A DNA stretch of 6,470 nucleotides, taken from NCBI GenBank assembly GCA_016213865.1, contig JACQZL010000188.1, positions 1 to 6,470 of the forward strand, in the 5' to 3' direction. Made by a program: the position numbers and the translations under genes. Positions 1-6,077 of the stretch are shown one piece after another. A model generated the notes under the pieces. It was not told the origin of the DNA. It did not search any database and saw only the letters and a list, made by a program, of their open reading frames with translations. This DNA is from Candidatus Rifleibacteriota bacterium (GTDB lineage Bacteria; UBP17; UBA6191; JACPRK01). Every line of letters starts with the position of its first letter. Position 1 is the first letter of the stretch.

Positions 1-90
1 CCCCCTCCGTTCGTCCTGAGGAGCGCTCAGCAGAAACTGACCAGCAATCCTCAGTGTCACGAGCGCGTCTCGAAGGACGGACGGAGGGGG
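1..90. repeat. Imperfect inverted repeat, dispersed extragenic palindrome type
   Basis: Positions 1-17 pair with 74-90 (16 of 17 complementary, the exception being a G-T type mismatch). An inner small palindrome pairs CTGAG at 16-20 with CTCAG at 26-30. The TCGTCCTGAG ... CTCGAAGGACG wording resembles a palindromic repeat I recall as common in intergenic DNA of many GC-rich bacteria; that family assignment is from memory. The left arm starts at base 1, so the element may extend beyond the window. No coding frame here looks real. Confidence 0.6.
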
Positions 91-106
91 CCGCCATACG
101 GTCTGA

Positions 107-175
107 GTGCCGTAGCGCGGCGGCCCTTCGGCAGGCTCAGGACATGCTTGTCCGCCGCCTGCGGAGCTACGGCAC
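107..175. repeat. Long hairpin-forming repeat downstream of the pilin operon
   Basis: GTGCCGTAGC at 107-116 pairs perfectly with GCTACGGCAC at 166-175. Inside, GGCGGC at 119-124 pairs with GCCGCC at 154-159, and GGACA at 140-144 with TGTCC at 149-153. The core around 124-153 resembles the widespread TTCGGCAGGCTCAGG type of dispersed repeat, probably related to the element at 1-90. It lies about 90 bases past the stop of the beta-propeller gene and could act as an mRNA 3' structure. Neither side has a T-run, so a simple intrinsic terminator is not supported. Confidence 0.55.
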
Positions 176-196
176 CTGCTCGGCCAGGTCTCGCGG

Positions 197-221
197 GACT
201 GTGCAGGGTCTCCCTGCAGTC
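197..221 (-). terminator. Possible 3' hairpin of the pilin/propeller operon
   Basis: TGCAGGG at 202-208 and CCCTGCA at 212-218 form a perfect 7-bp stem with a 3-base loop, extended by GAC/GTC (197-199 with 219-221) across a 2-base bulge. It begins about 45 bases beyond the propeller stop codon on the minus strand. No U-tract follows, so it may protect or pause the transcript rather than terminate it. The rest of 176-266 shows nothing else I can support. Confidence 0.3.
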
Positions 222-266
222 TTGGTCGATGCCCCGCTCGGCTGACGCCCGCGGCTGGATTCCGGC

Positions 267-1223
267 TCAGCGCCGGGCCGCGCGCCAGCTTGGATGGAAA
301 CAGTCTCGGCTGGACGACAGGATCCGCGTGGCGCCCGTCTGCAAGTCCAGCAGCGCGATGCGCCAGCCCGCGGGGGTGCGGGCGTCGAACAGGACGAGAC
401 GGTCGCCGGCCGGCTCCGGGTGCAGCTTCCAGCCGCCCGTGTCGGTCAAGCGCTGGACCGGGCCGGTGCCCGAGGACGAGACCCGATACAGGTCGTATCC
501 GTCGCGCGCGGCTGCTGCGAAGAGGACCCAGCGACCGTCGGCGCTGAACACGGGAGTCTCGTTGAAGCTCGCTCCCGGCGCCGTGAGCTCGGCGCGCAGC
601 TTGCCGTCGGGGCCCAGCAGGCCAATGTTCCAGGTCTCGTCCCCGGCCTTGCGCATCTGGCACGCGAGCGACTTCCCGTCCGGCGAGACCGCGGGGGAAA
701 GCGCGTCGAGCTCGGGCCCTGTGAGGACCTCGACGACACCCCCGGCTGCCGGTACCCGGCACAGCCGCCAGGCGGAGTCGCGGTGGCCATCGAAGTAGAG
801 CCACGCACCGTCGGGCGACCAGACCGGAGACTGCTCCAATCCGGAGCCGGTGGTCAAGGTGGTGACCGGGCCCCCGGCAAGTGGCATCACGAAGATGTGG
901 CACTTCCCGGAGCGGGTCGACTGGAAGGCAACGCGGGTGCCATCTGGCGACAGAGCAGGAGCCGAATCTTCCGCCGGATGGTCGGTCAGGTTGCGGGCCG
1001 TCCGGGAGCCGTCGTCACTGACGAAGAGGTCGAGCTGGCCCTGCAGCTTGCAGTGGAAGACGAGCGTGCCGGCAGGCGGCTGGACCGGGAACGGCTGGGG
1101 ACCCGGCTGGGCAGCGGCGGGGTCGAAAGCGAGCAACACCGCGAACGCGGCCACGAGGACCCGCCAGGCCGTCAGGCCCTGCGACCAGACGCTGATGGAA
1201 CCGAAACGGACGGAGCCACTCAT
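267..1223 (-). CDS. Exported TolB-like (PD40/WD40-type) beta-propeller protein
   Basis: The 318-residue protein has an N-terminal signal peptide: a hydrophobic stretch at about 21-34 and an AAA site at 36-38 before Q39, predicting export. The rest is a run of TolB-type PD40 repeats, each with a SPDG or SADG core: 91-95, 136-139, 180-183 and 227-230. A degenerate fifth repeat lies at about 268-285, and a sixth blade is probably closed by strands from the N terminus (52-70) and C terminus (308-314). This suggests a six-bladed propeller. I see no catalytic motif, so it is probably a binding or scaffold protein in the periplasm or on the surface. It lacks the N-terminal domain of true TolB and is not beside tol-pal genes. 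The ATG overlaps the upstream pilin stop (ATGA, 1220-1223) and follows AAGGAG with 8-base spacing, which fixes the start. The position suggests a link to the pilins. The fold call is secure; the role is inferred. Confidence 0.88.
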   Translation of the reverse strand: MSGSVRFGSISVWSQGLTAWRVLVAAFAVLLAFDPAAAQPGPQPFPVQPPAGTLVFHCKLQGQLDLFVSDDGSRTARNLTDHPAEDSAPALSPDGTRVAFQSTRSGKCHIFVMPLAGGPVTTLTTGSGLEQSPVWSPDGAWLYFDGHRDSAWRLCRVPAAGGVVEVLTGPELDALSPAVSPDGKSLACQMRKAGDETWNIGLLGPDGKLRAELTAPGASFNETPVFSADGRWVLFAAAARDGYDLYRVSSSGTGPVQRLTDTGGWKLHPEPAGDRLVLFDARTPAGWRIALLDLQTGATRILSSSRDCFHPSWRAARR

Positions 1224-2083
1224 CGCGCACGCTCCTTGGGGGGCGACTCCGCGGCAGGAGCAGGCGGCGACGCCGGCTCAGGCAAGGTCTGGTCCCCCGC
1301 GTGGGCCACGGCGACCGCCAGATCGAAGAGCCGCCACCGGAGCTCGGCGCGGGACACACCCGAGAGTTGCGCGGCATACCGCGCGTTTGCGTCGCGAACC
1401 CGGGCGAGGAAGCCGTCGTTGGCCTTGGCCAGGTCCATCGGAGCCGTCGGGTCGTTGGACACGGTCGCCACGTACTTGACCATCGTCACGTGCGAGCCTC
1501 CGGTCCCTGTCGTCGAGGGCGAGGTCCCGTACGAGCCGACCGCGCCGATCCAGTCCTGCGCCGGACCCGTCGTCGTCCCCGCATCGGCCTCGGAGTCCAT
1601 CAGGAAGACAGGATCGACCTCCACTTTGGCGAGGAGGACTGTCGACAGTTCCTGAAAGGTCCCGCGTGAGAGGACGTCGATGAGCGGCTCAGAATAGGGA
1701 CCGGTGCCGGGCTGAAACTGGAAGCTGACCTTGCCCCCGCCGTAATCGAAGGAGTCGTTGAGGCGGGTGTGACCGCGCCTGAGGAAGTGGAGCGCGCGCT
1801 GCAAGCCGGCCTCGGCCAGGTACCGCGCCTCCAAGCTGTGGCGGATGCGCCGCTGGGCCGAGATGTTGAAGGCCGATCGGAACGAGAGCACGGCGCCGAG
1901 CCCGAAGAGAATCATGGCGAGGAGCACGACCAGGTAGACGGCCATCGCGCCGTGGCGCTGCGGGCCCAGGGAGCCCCGGGCGTCGGGGTGCCCCCCTCCC
2001 CACCCTCCCCCTCCGGGGGAGGGCAAGCGTGAGGGAGGCCCGGGTTGGCGGGCCCCGAGGGCCGAGGACCGATCGGCGTTCAC
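1220..2083 (-). CDS. PilX/GspK-like minor pilin with unusually long leader
   Basis: The 287-residue protein starts with GTG at 2083, overlapping the previous stop (GTGA). A polar, Gly/Pro-rich leader of 45 residues ends in RHG. A prepilin-peptidase-like site G45/A46 precedes a hydrophobic helix at 46-66 (AMAVYLVVLLAMILFGLG). The following LEARYLAEAGLQRAL (84-98) matches the segment after the helix in PilX and GspK proteins, where AEAG is typical. The residue at mature position 5 is Tyr50, not the Glu of major pilins; GspK and PilX proteins often lack it. The region 160-220 is Gly/Ser/Thr-rich, and the C terminus (266-287) is a Pro/Ala/Glu tail. The likely role is a minor component at the pilus or pseudopilus tip. 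Residues about 18-31 are encoded by a GC-rich hairpin repeat, which is odd for a leader. The only in-frame alternative noted, ATG at 1945, starts after the presumed cleavage site and has no ribosome site. PilX versus GspK cannot be resolved. Confidence 0.75.
   Translation of the reverse strand: MNADRSSALGARQPGPPSRLPSPGGGGWGGGHPDARGSLGPQRHGAMAVYLVVLLAMILFGLGAVLSFRSAFNISAQRRIRHSLEARYLAEAGLQRALHFLRRGHTRLNDSFDYGGGKVSFQFQPGTGPYSEPLIDVLSRGTFQELSTVLLAKVEVDPVFLMDSEADAGTTTGPAQDWIGAVGSYGTSPSTTGTGGSHVTMVKYVATVSNDPTAPMDLAKANDGFLARVRDANARYAAQLSGVSRAELRWRLFDLAVAVAHAGDQTLPEPASPPAPAAESPPKERAR
2003..2023. repeat. GC-rich palindrome inside a pilin leader
   Basis: CCCTCCCCC at 2003-2011 and GGGGGAGGG at 2015-2023 form a perfect 9-bp stem with a 3-base loop. 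The wider block (about 1989-2040) has the CCCTCCCC / GGGGGAGGG wording I recall as a frequent intergenic repeat in many GC-rich genomes. Here it is read in frame as leader residues about 18-31 of the PilX-like protein (PSRLPSPGGGGWGG). Membership of a dispersed family needs a genome search. Confidence 0.6.
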
Positions 2084-2628
2084 CAGCTTCTTACCCCGAT
2101 TCCGGTGCTCACGGGCAGCACTTCCTTGCGCTTACCCACGGTCCGGGCCAGCGTCAGGTCCAGCCGCAGCATGCGGCCGCGGCTGTCGACGCTGAAGCCG
2201 GCCTTCTCGACGTCGGTACAGACCAGGCGTTCCTCCACGGGGTCCCAGGACGCGGGGTCGACGAGTTGGCGCAGAATGCGACCGCGACCTCTCTGGAAAA
2301 CGTAGAGCACCAGTTCGTGATCGAGCGTGCGCAGGGCCACGAAGGGGTACATCCGGCCGGCGCGCAGCGGGAGCAGGATCTCGCGGGCCTCGCCGACCTC
2401 CTGGGTCAACCGGTAGACCAACGTCATGGCCTGTTGCTGCAGATCGGCTTGGGTGCTGCCACGGGCGGTGCCTCTCTGACCGAAAGCCAGGAAGCCGATC
2501 CCGATCAGCACCAGCATGCCAAAGAGCACCGCGGCGACAGCCGTGCCGGTCAGCGTGAACCCTCGGGAGTCCCTGCACCTCCTGGCCGCGCGGCCCGAAG
2601 AGGCGGAGAATCGGGCAGCTATGTTCAC
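2080..2628 (-). CDS. GspJ/PilW-like prepilin-type protein
   Basis: The 182-residue product begins with GTG at 2628, which overlaps the previous gene's TGA (GTGA, 2625-2628). The frame is open 35 codons further upstream, but that stretch lies wholly inside the neighbouring gene and looks non-biological. The leader is basic and ends in SRG; cleavage G23/F24 would give mature FTLTG, followed by a hydrophobic helix to about residue 49. The later pattern VYRLTQEVGEAREIL (71-85), the ELVLYVF strand (105-111) and the length fit GspJ/PilW minor pilins. Mature position 5 is Gly28 instead of the usual Glu, so its interaction with the neighbouring subunit's N terminus may differ. It probably sits in the tip complex with the flanking pilin-like products. 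The pilin-fold call is strong; GspJ versus PilW is open. Confidence 0.8.
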   Translation of the reverse strand: MNIAARFSASSGRAARRCRDSRGFTLTGTAVAAVLFGMLVLIGIGFLAFGQRGTARGSTQADLQQQAMTLVYRLTQEVGEAREILLPLRAGRMYPFVALRTLDHELVLYVFQRGRGRILRQLVDPASWDPVEERLVCTDVEKAGFSVDSRGRMLRLDLTLARTVGKRKEVLPVSTGIGVRSW

Positions 2629-2999
2629 AGGCTCAACTCGCACTGGAGAGTCCGGAGCCGGACCTCTTTGCGGCCCGGGCCGCGATCGCCGGACCAGGAG
2701 ACCGTCACCGCGTAGTCGTGGAGGTCCGCGCACCCCTGGAAGGGCTGGACGTCGACCTTTACGCGGAACCGTTCGACGTCGACGTCGGGCAAGGCCGCCG
2801 CCGCCGCGGGTCCCAGGAGCAGCGCTTCCTCGAGTTTCTGCTGGGCCAGGAAGAGCGCGCGCATGTGGAACTCGGAGCGCCGGGTGTCCGAACCGGCGTT
2901 CAGCACGAACTGGAAGACGGGCAACAGCAGGAACGAGAGCAGCGCGATCGCGCAGAGGACCTCGACGATCGACAGACCCTGGGCTCGGAAGCGGGACAT
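2625..2999 (-). CDS. GspI/PilV-like prepilin-type protein
   Basis: The 124-residue protein has a short class III leader, MSRFRAQG, cut at G8/L9 to give mature LSIVE with the conserved Glu at position 5 (Glu13). A hydrophobic helix runs to about residue 33. The segment RALFLAQQKLEEALLLG (47-63) matches the helix after the membrane segment in GspI/PilV proteins, where LAQ-x-KLE is typical. The short beta-rich C terminus (74-124) ends in Cys120, with another Cys at 90 that could form a disulfide. ATG 2999 is chosen because it gives a normal leader and has AGG about 7 bases upstream. The same frame is open to 3359, but that part is repeat DNA. As first gene of the four-gene set and the only pilin here retaining Glu5, it may initiate the tip complex. 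PilV versus GspI is unresolved. Confidence 0.82.
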   Translation of the reverse strand: MSRFRAQGLSIVEVLCAIALLSFLLLPVFQFVLNAGSDTRRSEFHMRALFLAQQKLEEALLLGPAAAAALPDVDVERFRVKVDVQPFQGCADLHDYAVTVSWSGDRGPGRKEVRLRTLQCELSL

Positions 3000-3059
3000 G
3001 CGTTGCCTGGGACGGGTGCTCTCGCGGCAGTGAGGAGCTCGGCCGCGCGTGCCAACCTC

Positions 3060-3088
3060 AGGATAGCGAATCCAGTCGCCGACAGGAA
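3060..3088 (-). promoter_or_regulatory. Candidate promoter of the pilin operon
   Basis: On the minus strand, TTCCTG (plus 3083-3088) and TATCCT (plus 3060-3065) are 17 bases apart, in a plausible sigma70 layout about 60 bases before the first pilin ATG. Both hexamers are weak matches. No better candidate was seen in 3000-3160, which is otherwise featureless. Confidence 0.25.
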
Positions 3089-3162
3089 GCCCAGCCTGCA
3101 GCCGGGCGCATGTCTCGCAGGTGGTCCCACGCCCGCTGGGAATGCCCTGGCTTGACTCTTCG

Positions 3163-3319
3163 ACACCGAGACACGGAGCCACAGAGCCACAGAGAATGAG
3201 AGACCGTGAGTGGCGACGGCTATCGGATGACAAGACGAGGGACACTCGAGGAGTCGCGGCGCCTGCGAGCGAGGCAGAGAAAGACCCCTCTGTGCCTCTG
3301 TGTCTCTGCGTCTCTGTGT
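3163..3319. repeat. 157-base element with 32-base imperfect terminal inverted repeats
   Basis: The left arm 3163-3194 and the reverse complement of the right arm 3288-3319 match at 27 of 32 positions. Both arms are built of short ACACAGAG/GAGACAC-like words, repeating roughly every 6 to 8 bases. The 93-base interior shows no convincing gene. The arms resemble a CACAGAGACACAGAG repeat I recall in many unrelated bacterial genomes, often mistranslated as ETQRHRGTE-like peptide. The transcript could fold into a long hairpin, placed just downstream of the CAP gene and upstream of the pilin operon. A nine-G run (3332-3340) lies beside the right arm. The family identity is from memory. Confidence 0.7.
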
Positions 3320-3381
3320 TTCTCCTGCAACGGGGGGGGGCCACCCACGGGACATGCACCCCTGCGGCCGGGCGGGGAGGG

Positions 3382-4416
3382 TCAGTCCCGGAAGTTCTGC
3401 GTGTTGAGGGCGAACCGCTTGCCGATGACGGTCCCCAGACCCACCCTCGTGACCTGAGGATCGAGGATGTTGACCCTGTGGCCGGGGCTGTTGAGGTAGC
3501 CTTCCATCATGTCGGAGGCGAGCTGCTGTGGGGTCTGGGCCGTGAGGCGGTTCTTGCCCTTGAGCTTGACGTTTGCCCCCATCTTGTAGGGGAACTTGGC
3601 GATGTTCTCGCTGGCCCGGCGAAAGGCGACGCCGTCGTTCCGGAGCCGGTTGGTCAGCGTGTGATTCGTGGTCACAGGCGACTTGTGGTCGAAGTAGCTG
3701 AGAGCGTCCATCTCCTCACTGTGCTTGCGGGCGACCTTGTCGAGGGTCTTGTCCAGAGCGACCGTGCCGAGGTCATGCTGGTGCCGGGTCTGGTTGATCT
3801 GGTCGAACATGGCCAGCTCGTTGGTGGCTTCCTCCAGACCCACGGGATCGACCTTGGCCCTCAGGGCCTGCTCCACGGGGGCCTGCTGCTGTTGGGCAAA
3901 CCGATCGAGCGCCTGAGGAGCCGAGGGATTGCCCGTGGAGGAAGCGACGTCGCCAGACGAGTTGTCGCCGCTCAGGGCCTCGCGCTCCGCGGCCGTGCCG
4001 GAGTCCTCGGGCAGGGGGGTCGAATAGTCCCACGGGCCAGGCTCGTCGACCACGGTCGCGCTCGAGTCGGGAGCGGCGGGACCGGGCTTGCCGGGATCGT
4101 AGACGGTACCGGGGGTCGCGGAGGAATCGGGGGCATACGGGCCAGGGTACTGATTGTAGTTGTAGCGGGGATAGCGCGGTATCGAGTTGCCCGCCACGTG
4201 GACGCTGGCCGCCGGCGAGTCGAAATCCACTCGGCCGCCGTACGGACCGCCCTCGGTCCGCAGGCGGAACTCGGGCGAGTCGATCGCAACCTGAGCCCCC
4301 GACTCGTTGGCGTTCACCGCGACCCTGAACGGGTTGCTGCACCCGGCGCAGAAGAACCAGGGCGCGACCAGCAGGAGAGCCATCACCAGGCGGGCGAATC
4401 GAGTCGAGTTGCGCAT
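3382..4416 (-). CDS. CAP/SCP-domain (YkwD-like) probable lipoprotein
   Basis: The 344-residue protein opens with a basic N terminus, a hydrophobic core (10-22) and CAGC at 23-26, suggesting lipidation at Cys26. The lipobox is imperfect because Cys replaces the usual Leu at -3. A low-complexity Pro/Ser/Asp-rich region (77-170) contains two PDSSAT words 20 residues apart (96-101 and 116-121), probably an extended wall- or surface-facing linker. The C-terminal part (about 198-344) is a CAP domain. HSEEM gives His232 and Glu235, ASENIA gives Glu270, and NSPGHRVNIL gives His313: the full His-Glu-Glu-His set usual for this superfamily. Bacterial CAP proteins are generally exported, but their biochemical role is often unknown. 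ATG 4416 has GGAGG with 8-base spacing and a strong promoter upstream. It appears monocistronic, since a repeat-filled gap separates it from the pilin operon. Confidence 0.88.
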   Translation of the reverse strand: MRNSTRFARLVMALLLVAPWFFCAGCSNPFRVAVNANESGAQVAIDSPEFRLRTEGGPYGGRVDFDSPAASVHVAGNSIPRYPRYNYNQYPGPYAPDSSATPGTVYDPGKPGPAAPDSSATVVDEPGPWDYSTPLPEDSGTAAEREALSGDNSSGDVASSTGNPSAPQALDRFAQQQQAPVEQALRAKVDPVGLEEATNELAMFDQINQTRHQHDLGTVALDKTLDKVARKHSEEMDALSYFDHKSPVTTNHTLTNRLRNDGVAFRRASENIAKFPYKMGANVKLKGKNRLTAQTPQQLASDMMEGYLNSPGHRVNILDPQVTRVGLGTVIGKRFALNTQNFRD

Positions 4417-4461
4417 CAGTCCAACCTCCAGGAGCCGAGTTCGAATACCGAGCCGCGAAAA

Positions 4462-4490
4462 TTATGAGGAGTTCTTTGCGGATCGTCAAT
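4462..4490 (-). promoter_or_regulatory. Sigma70-type promoter of the CAP lipoprotein gene
   Basis: On the minus strand, TTGACG (plus 4485-4490) and CATAAT (plus 4462-4467) are exactly 17 bases apart; each differs from consensus at one position. Transcription would start near 4455, leaving a leader of about 39 bases that contains the ribosome site. This is the best promoter match in the window and sits in a locally AT-richer patch. Confidence 0.65.
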
Positions 4491-4589
4491 CCGGGGAGTC
4501 CGCGTCATGGCTCGAGTGCCCCGAGGAGAGACCTCTCGCCATCCGTAGGGACGACGTCCTGCCCGGCGGGGATAGGGGCCGAACGGACG

Positions 4590-4598
4590 TGGTATGAT
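4590..4598 (+). promoter_or_regulatory. Candidate extended -10 promoter of the Uma2 gene
   Basis: TGG followed by TATGAT (4590-4598) forms an extended -10 element. No convincing -35 lies 16-18 bases upstream, which extended -10 promoters tolerate. A start near 4605 would leave about 26 bases before ATG 4631 but almost none before the alternative GTG at 4610, which favours the ATG. The rest of 4491-4589 shows nothing definite. Confidence 0.4.
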
Positions 4599-4630
4599 TT
4601 CAATGCCCGGTGCCGAACCGCGAGGTTTTC

Positions 4631-5185
4631 ATGCCGCTCCCATTGGCCGAGAGAATCACGTACGCGCAGTACCGTCAGCTTCCCGACGACGGCAAGCGCT
4701 ATGAGGTCATCGACGGAGAGCTCTACGTGACACCTTCTCCCGTTTGGACCCACCAGAGAATCAGCTTCTGGATCACCTGCCTGATTGGCGGGTGGATCGA
4801 GCAGAACGGGCTGGGCTGCCTTCAGTCGGCACCCCTGGACGTCATCCTGTCTGACGACACCATCGTGCAGCCGGATCATCTCTTCATACGGAAGGAGCGC
4901 GTGCCGACGATCGTCGGCCAGTGGGTGCACGGCCAACCCGATCTCGCCATCGAGATCCTCTCCCCATCGACGGCCGGCCGCGATCAGGTCGTCAAGCGAA
5001 GTGCCTATGCCCGGCACGGGATCTCGGAGTACTGGATTGTCGATCCCGAGACCCGCTCAGTCACGGTCCTCGTCCTGAAGGGAAAGCACTACGCCAAGCT
5101 GGGGTCGGTCTGTGGCGACCGGTTCATCTCTTCGAGTGTCCTGTCCGGTCTTCCCGTGCACGCCGCCGACCTCTTTCGGGATTGA
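4631..5185 (+). CDS. Uma2 family protein (PD-(D/E)XK endonuclease fold)
   Basis: The 184-residue product has the complete Uma2 (DUF820) layout: TYAQYRQLPDDGKRYEVIDGELY at 10-32, PD at 81-82, DLAIEILSPST at 104-114, Lys122, then GISEYWIVDPE (130-140). Asp82, Glu108 and Lys122 are the likely PD-(D/E)XK residues, with Glu25 also conserved in the family. The fold predicts a metal-dependent nuclease, but the biological role of Uma2 proteins is largely unproven; they occur in large paralogous sets in cyanobacteria, planctomycetes and others. ATG 4631 is preferred because GAGG lies five bases upstream and the family start is close by; a GTG at 4610 would add seven residues. It is the only plus-strand gene, divergent from the CAP gene and convergent with nadC. 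No adjacent antitoxin or methylase gene is visible. Confidence 0.92.
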   Translation: MPLPLAERITYAQYRQLPDDGKRYEVIDGELYVTPSPVWTHQRISFWITCLIGGWIEQNGLGCLQSAPLDVILSDDTIVQPDHLFIRKERVPTIVGQWVHGQPDLAIEILSPSTAGRDQVVKRSAYARHGISEYWIVDPETRSVTVLVLKGKHYAKLGSVCGDRFISSSVLSGLPVHAADLFRD

Positions 5186-5191
5186 GCCTCA

Positions 5192-6061
5192 TCAGCCGGC
5201 CTCACTGCTGGCTCGAACCGCCATCTCCAGGCTGAGGTCCAGCGACGCCGCCGAGTGGGTCAGCGCACCGACCGAAATGACGTCCACGCCGGTCGCCGCG
5301 ATGTCGGCCACTCTCTCCAGGGTCACTCCACCCGACGCCTCCAGCAGCACGTGCCCCGAATGCTCCTCGACGACCTGGCGCATCGCCTCCAGGCTCATGT
5401 TGTCGAGGAGCAGGATGTCGGCCCCGGCCTCGCGGGCCTCGCGGGCCTGTTCGACCGTTTCGACCTCGACCTCGAGGCGGACGGGGTGAGGGGCCCCGGC
5501 GCGGGCCCGGCGCACGGCGTCCGCGACGCTCATCGAGACAGCGAGGTGGTTGTCCTTGATGAGCACGCCGTCGGCCAGGTTGAAGCGGTGGTTGTGTCCG
5601 CCGCCGCAACGGACGGCGTACCGTTCCAGCGCCCGCAAGCCCGGGGTCGTCTTGCGCGTGTCGGCGATCCGCGCGCGCGGCCCCGCTCGCTCGACATAAC
5701 GGCGAGTCAACGTCGCGACGCCGCTGGCCCGGGCCGCCAGGTTGAGGGCAACCCGTTCGCCGGTCAAGATGGCTGCCGCCGGCCCCTCGAGCCGGGCGAT
5801 CGTCGCCCCGGCCGACAGGCGCCCCCCCTCTTCGACCTCCAGCCACACCCTGACCCGCGCGTCGAGACGCGCGAAGAGCGGTGCCAGCAGGATGCCCCCG
5901 GCCAGGACCCCGTCCACCCGGCTGATGATGGCCGCGTTGGCGATTAGATCGCCCTCGACGAGCAGGCTGGTCGTCAAATCGGTGCCTTCTCCCAAGTCCT
6001 CGGCGAGGGCCCGTTCGAGCAGGGCGTCGAGGACGTGACGAGGCAAGGGCAAGGGAGGCAT
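5192..6061 (-). CDS. nadC: Nicotinate-nucleotide pyrophosphorylase (quinolinate phosphoribosyltransferase)
   Basis: This 289-residue cytoplasmic enzyme converts quinolinate and PRPP to nicotinate mononucleotide, CO2 and pyrophosphate, the step of de novo NAD synthesis after NadA. The length is normal and the signatures are intact: EDLGEGTDLTT (21-31), GERVALNLAARASGVAT (101-117), TRKTTPGLRALERYAVRCGG (135-154), HNHR (156-159), LIKDNH (167-172, with Lys169), EVEVE (197-201), LLLDNM (217-222), EASGGV (241-246) and GVDVISVGALTHSA (258-271). These include the basic and acidic residues that bind quinolinate and PRPP. ATG 6061 gives the usual N terminus but has no Shine-Dalgarno sequence. A -10-like TAGAAT nearby suggests a leaderless or nearly leaderless message. 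nadA and nadB are not in the window. The stop lies six bases from the convergent Uma2 stop, with no terminator between them. Confidence 0.97.
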   Translation of the reverse strand: MPPLPLPRHVLDALLERALAEDLGEGTDLTTSLLVEGDLIANAAIISRVDGVLAGGILLAPLFARLDARVRVWLEVEEGGRLSAGATIARLEGPAAAILTGERVALNLAARASGVATLTRRYVERAGPRARIADTRKTTPGLRALERYAVRCGGGHNHRFNLADGVLIKDNHLAVSMSVADAVRRARAGAPHPVRLEVEVETVEQAREAREAGADILLLDNMSLEAMRQVVEEHSGHVLLEASGGVTLERVADIAATGVDVISVGALTHSAASLDLSLEMAVRASSEAG

Positions 6062-6070
6062 GGCAAGGCG

Positions 6071-6076
6071 ATTCTA
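6071..6076 (-). promoter_or_regulatory. Candidate -10 element of nadC
   Basis: TAGAAT on the minus strand differs from TATAAT at one position and ends nine bases before the nadC ATG. Initiation would fall within about three bases of the start codon, which agrees with the missing ribosome site. No good -35 is present at 16-18 bases; that region falls inside the 17-bp inverted repeat. Confidence 0.35.
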
Positions 6077-6077
6077 G

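Noticed and set aside
267..1223. True tolB of the Tol-Pal system
   Set aside because: Lacks the TolB N-terminal domain, and tolA, tolQ, tolR or pal are not adjacent; its context is a pilin operon.
294..1655. Plus-strand open frame of 453 codons opposite the propeller and PilX-like genes
   Set aside because: Arg/Gly-rich, no domain, and antisense to well-supported genes; a typical GC-rich shadow frame.
2629..2733. N-terminal extension of the GspJ/PilW-like gene by 35 residues
   Set aside because: It lies entirely inside the preceding gene; GTG 2628 forms the same 4-base overlap seen at the other operon junctions.
3000..3359. N-terminal extension of the GspI/PilV-like gene by 120 residues
   Set aside because: The extension is translated repeat DNA (ETQRHRGTE-type) and would bury the prepilin leader; ATG 2999 gives a normal 8-residue leader with a ribosome site.
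3121..4467. Plus-strand open frame of 448 codons opposite the CAP gene
   Set aside because: It runs through the inverted-repeat element and is antisense to a clear CAP domain; low-complexity Val/Gly/Arg composition.
4610..4630. GTG start for the Uma2 gene
   Set aside because: No ribosome site, and almost no leader from the likely promoter; ATG 4631 has GAGG and the typical family start.
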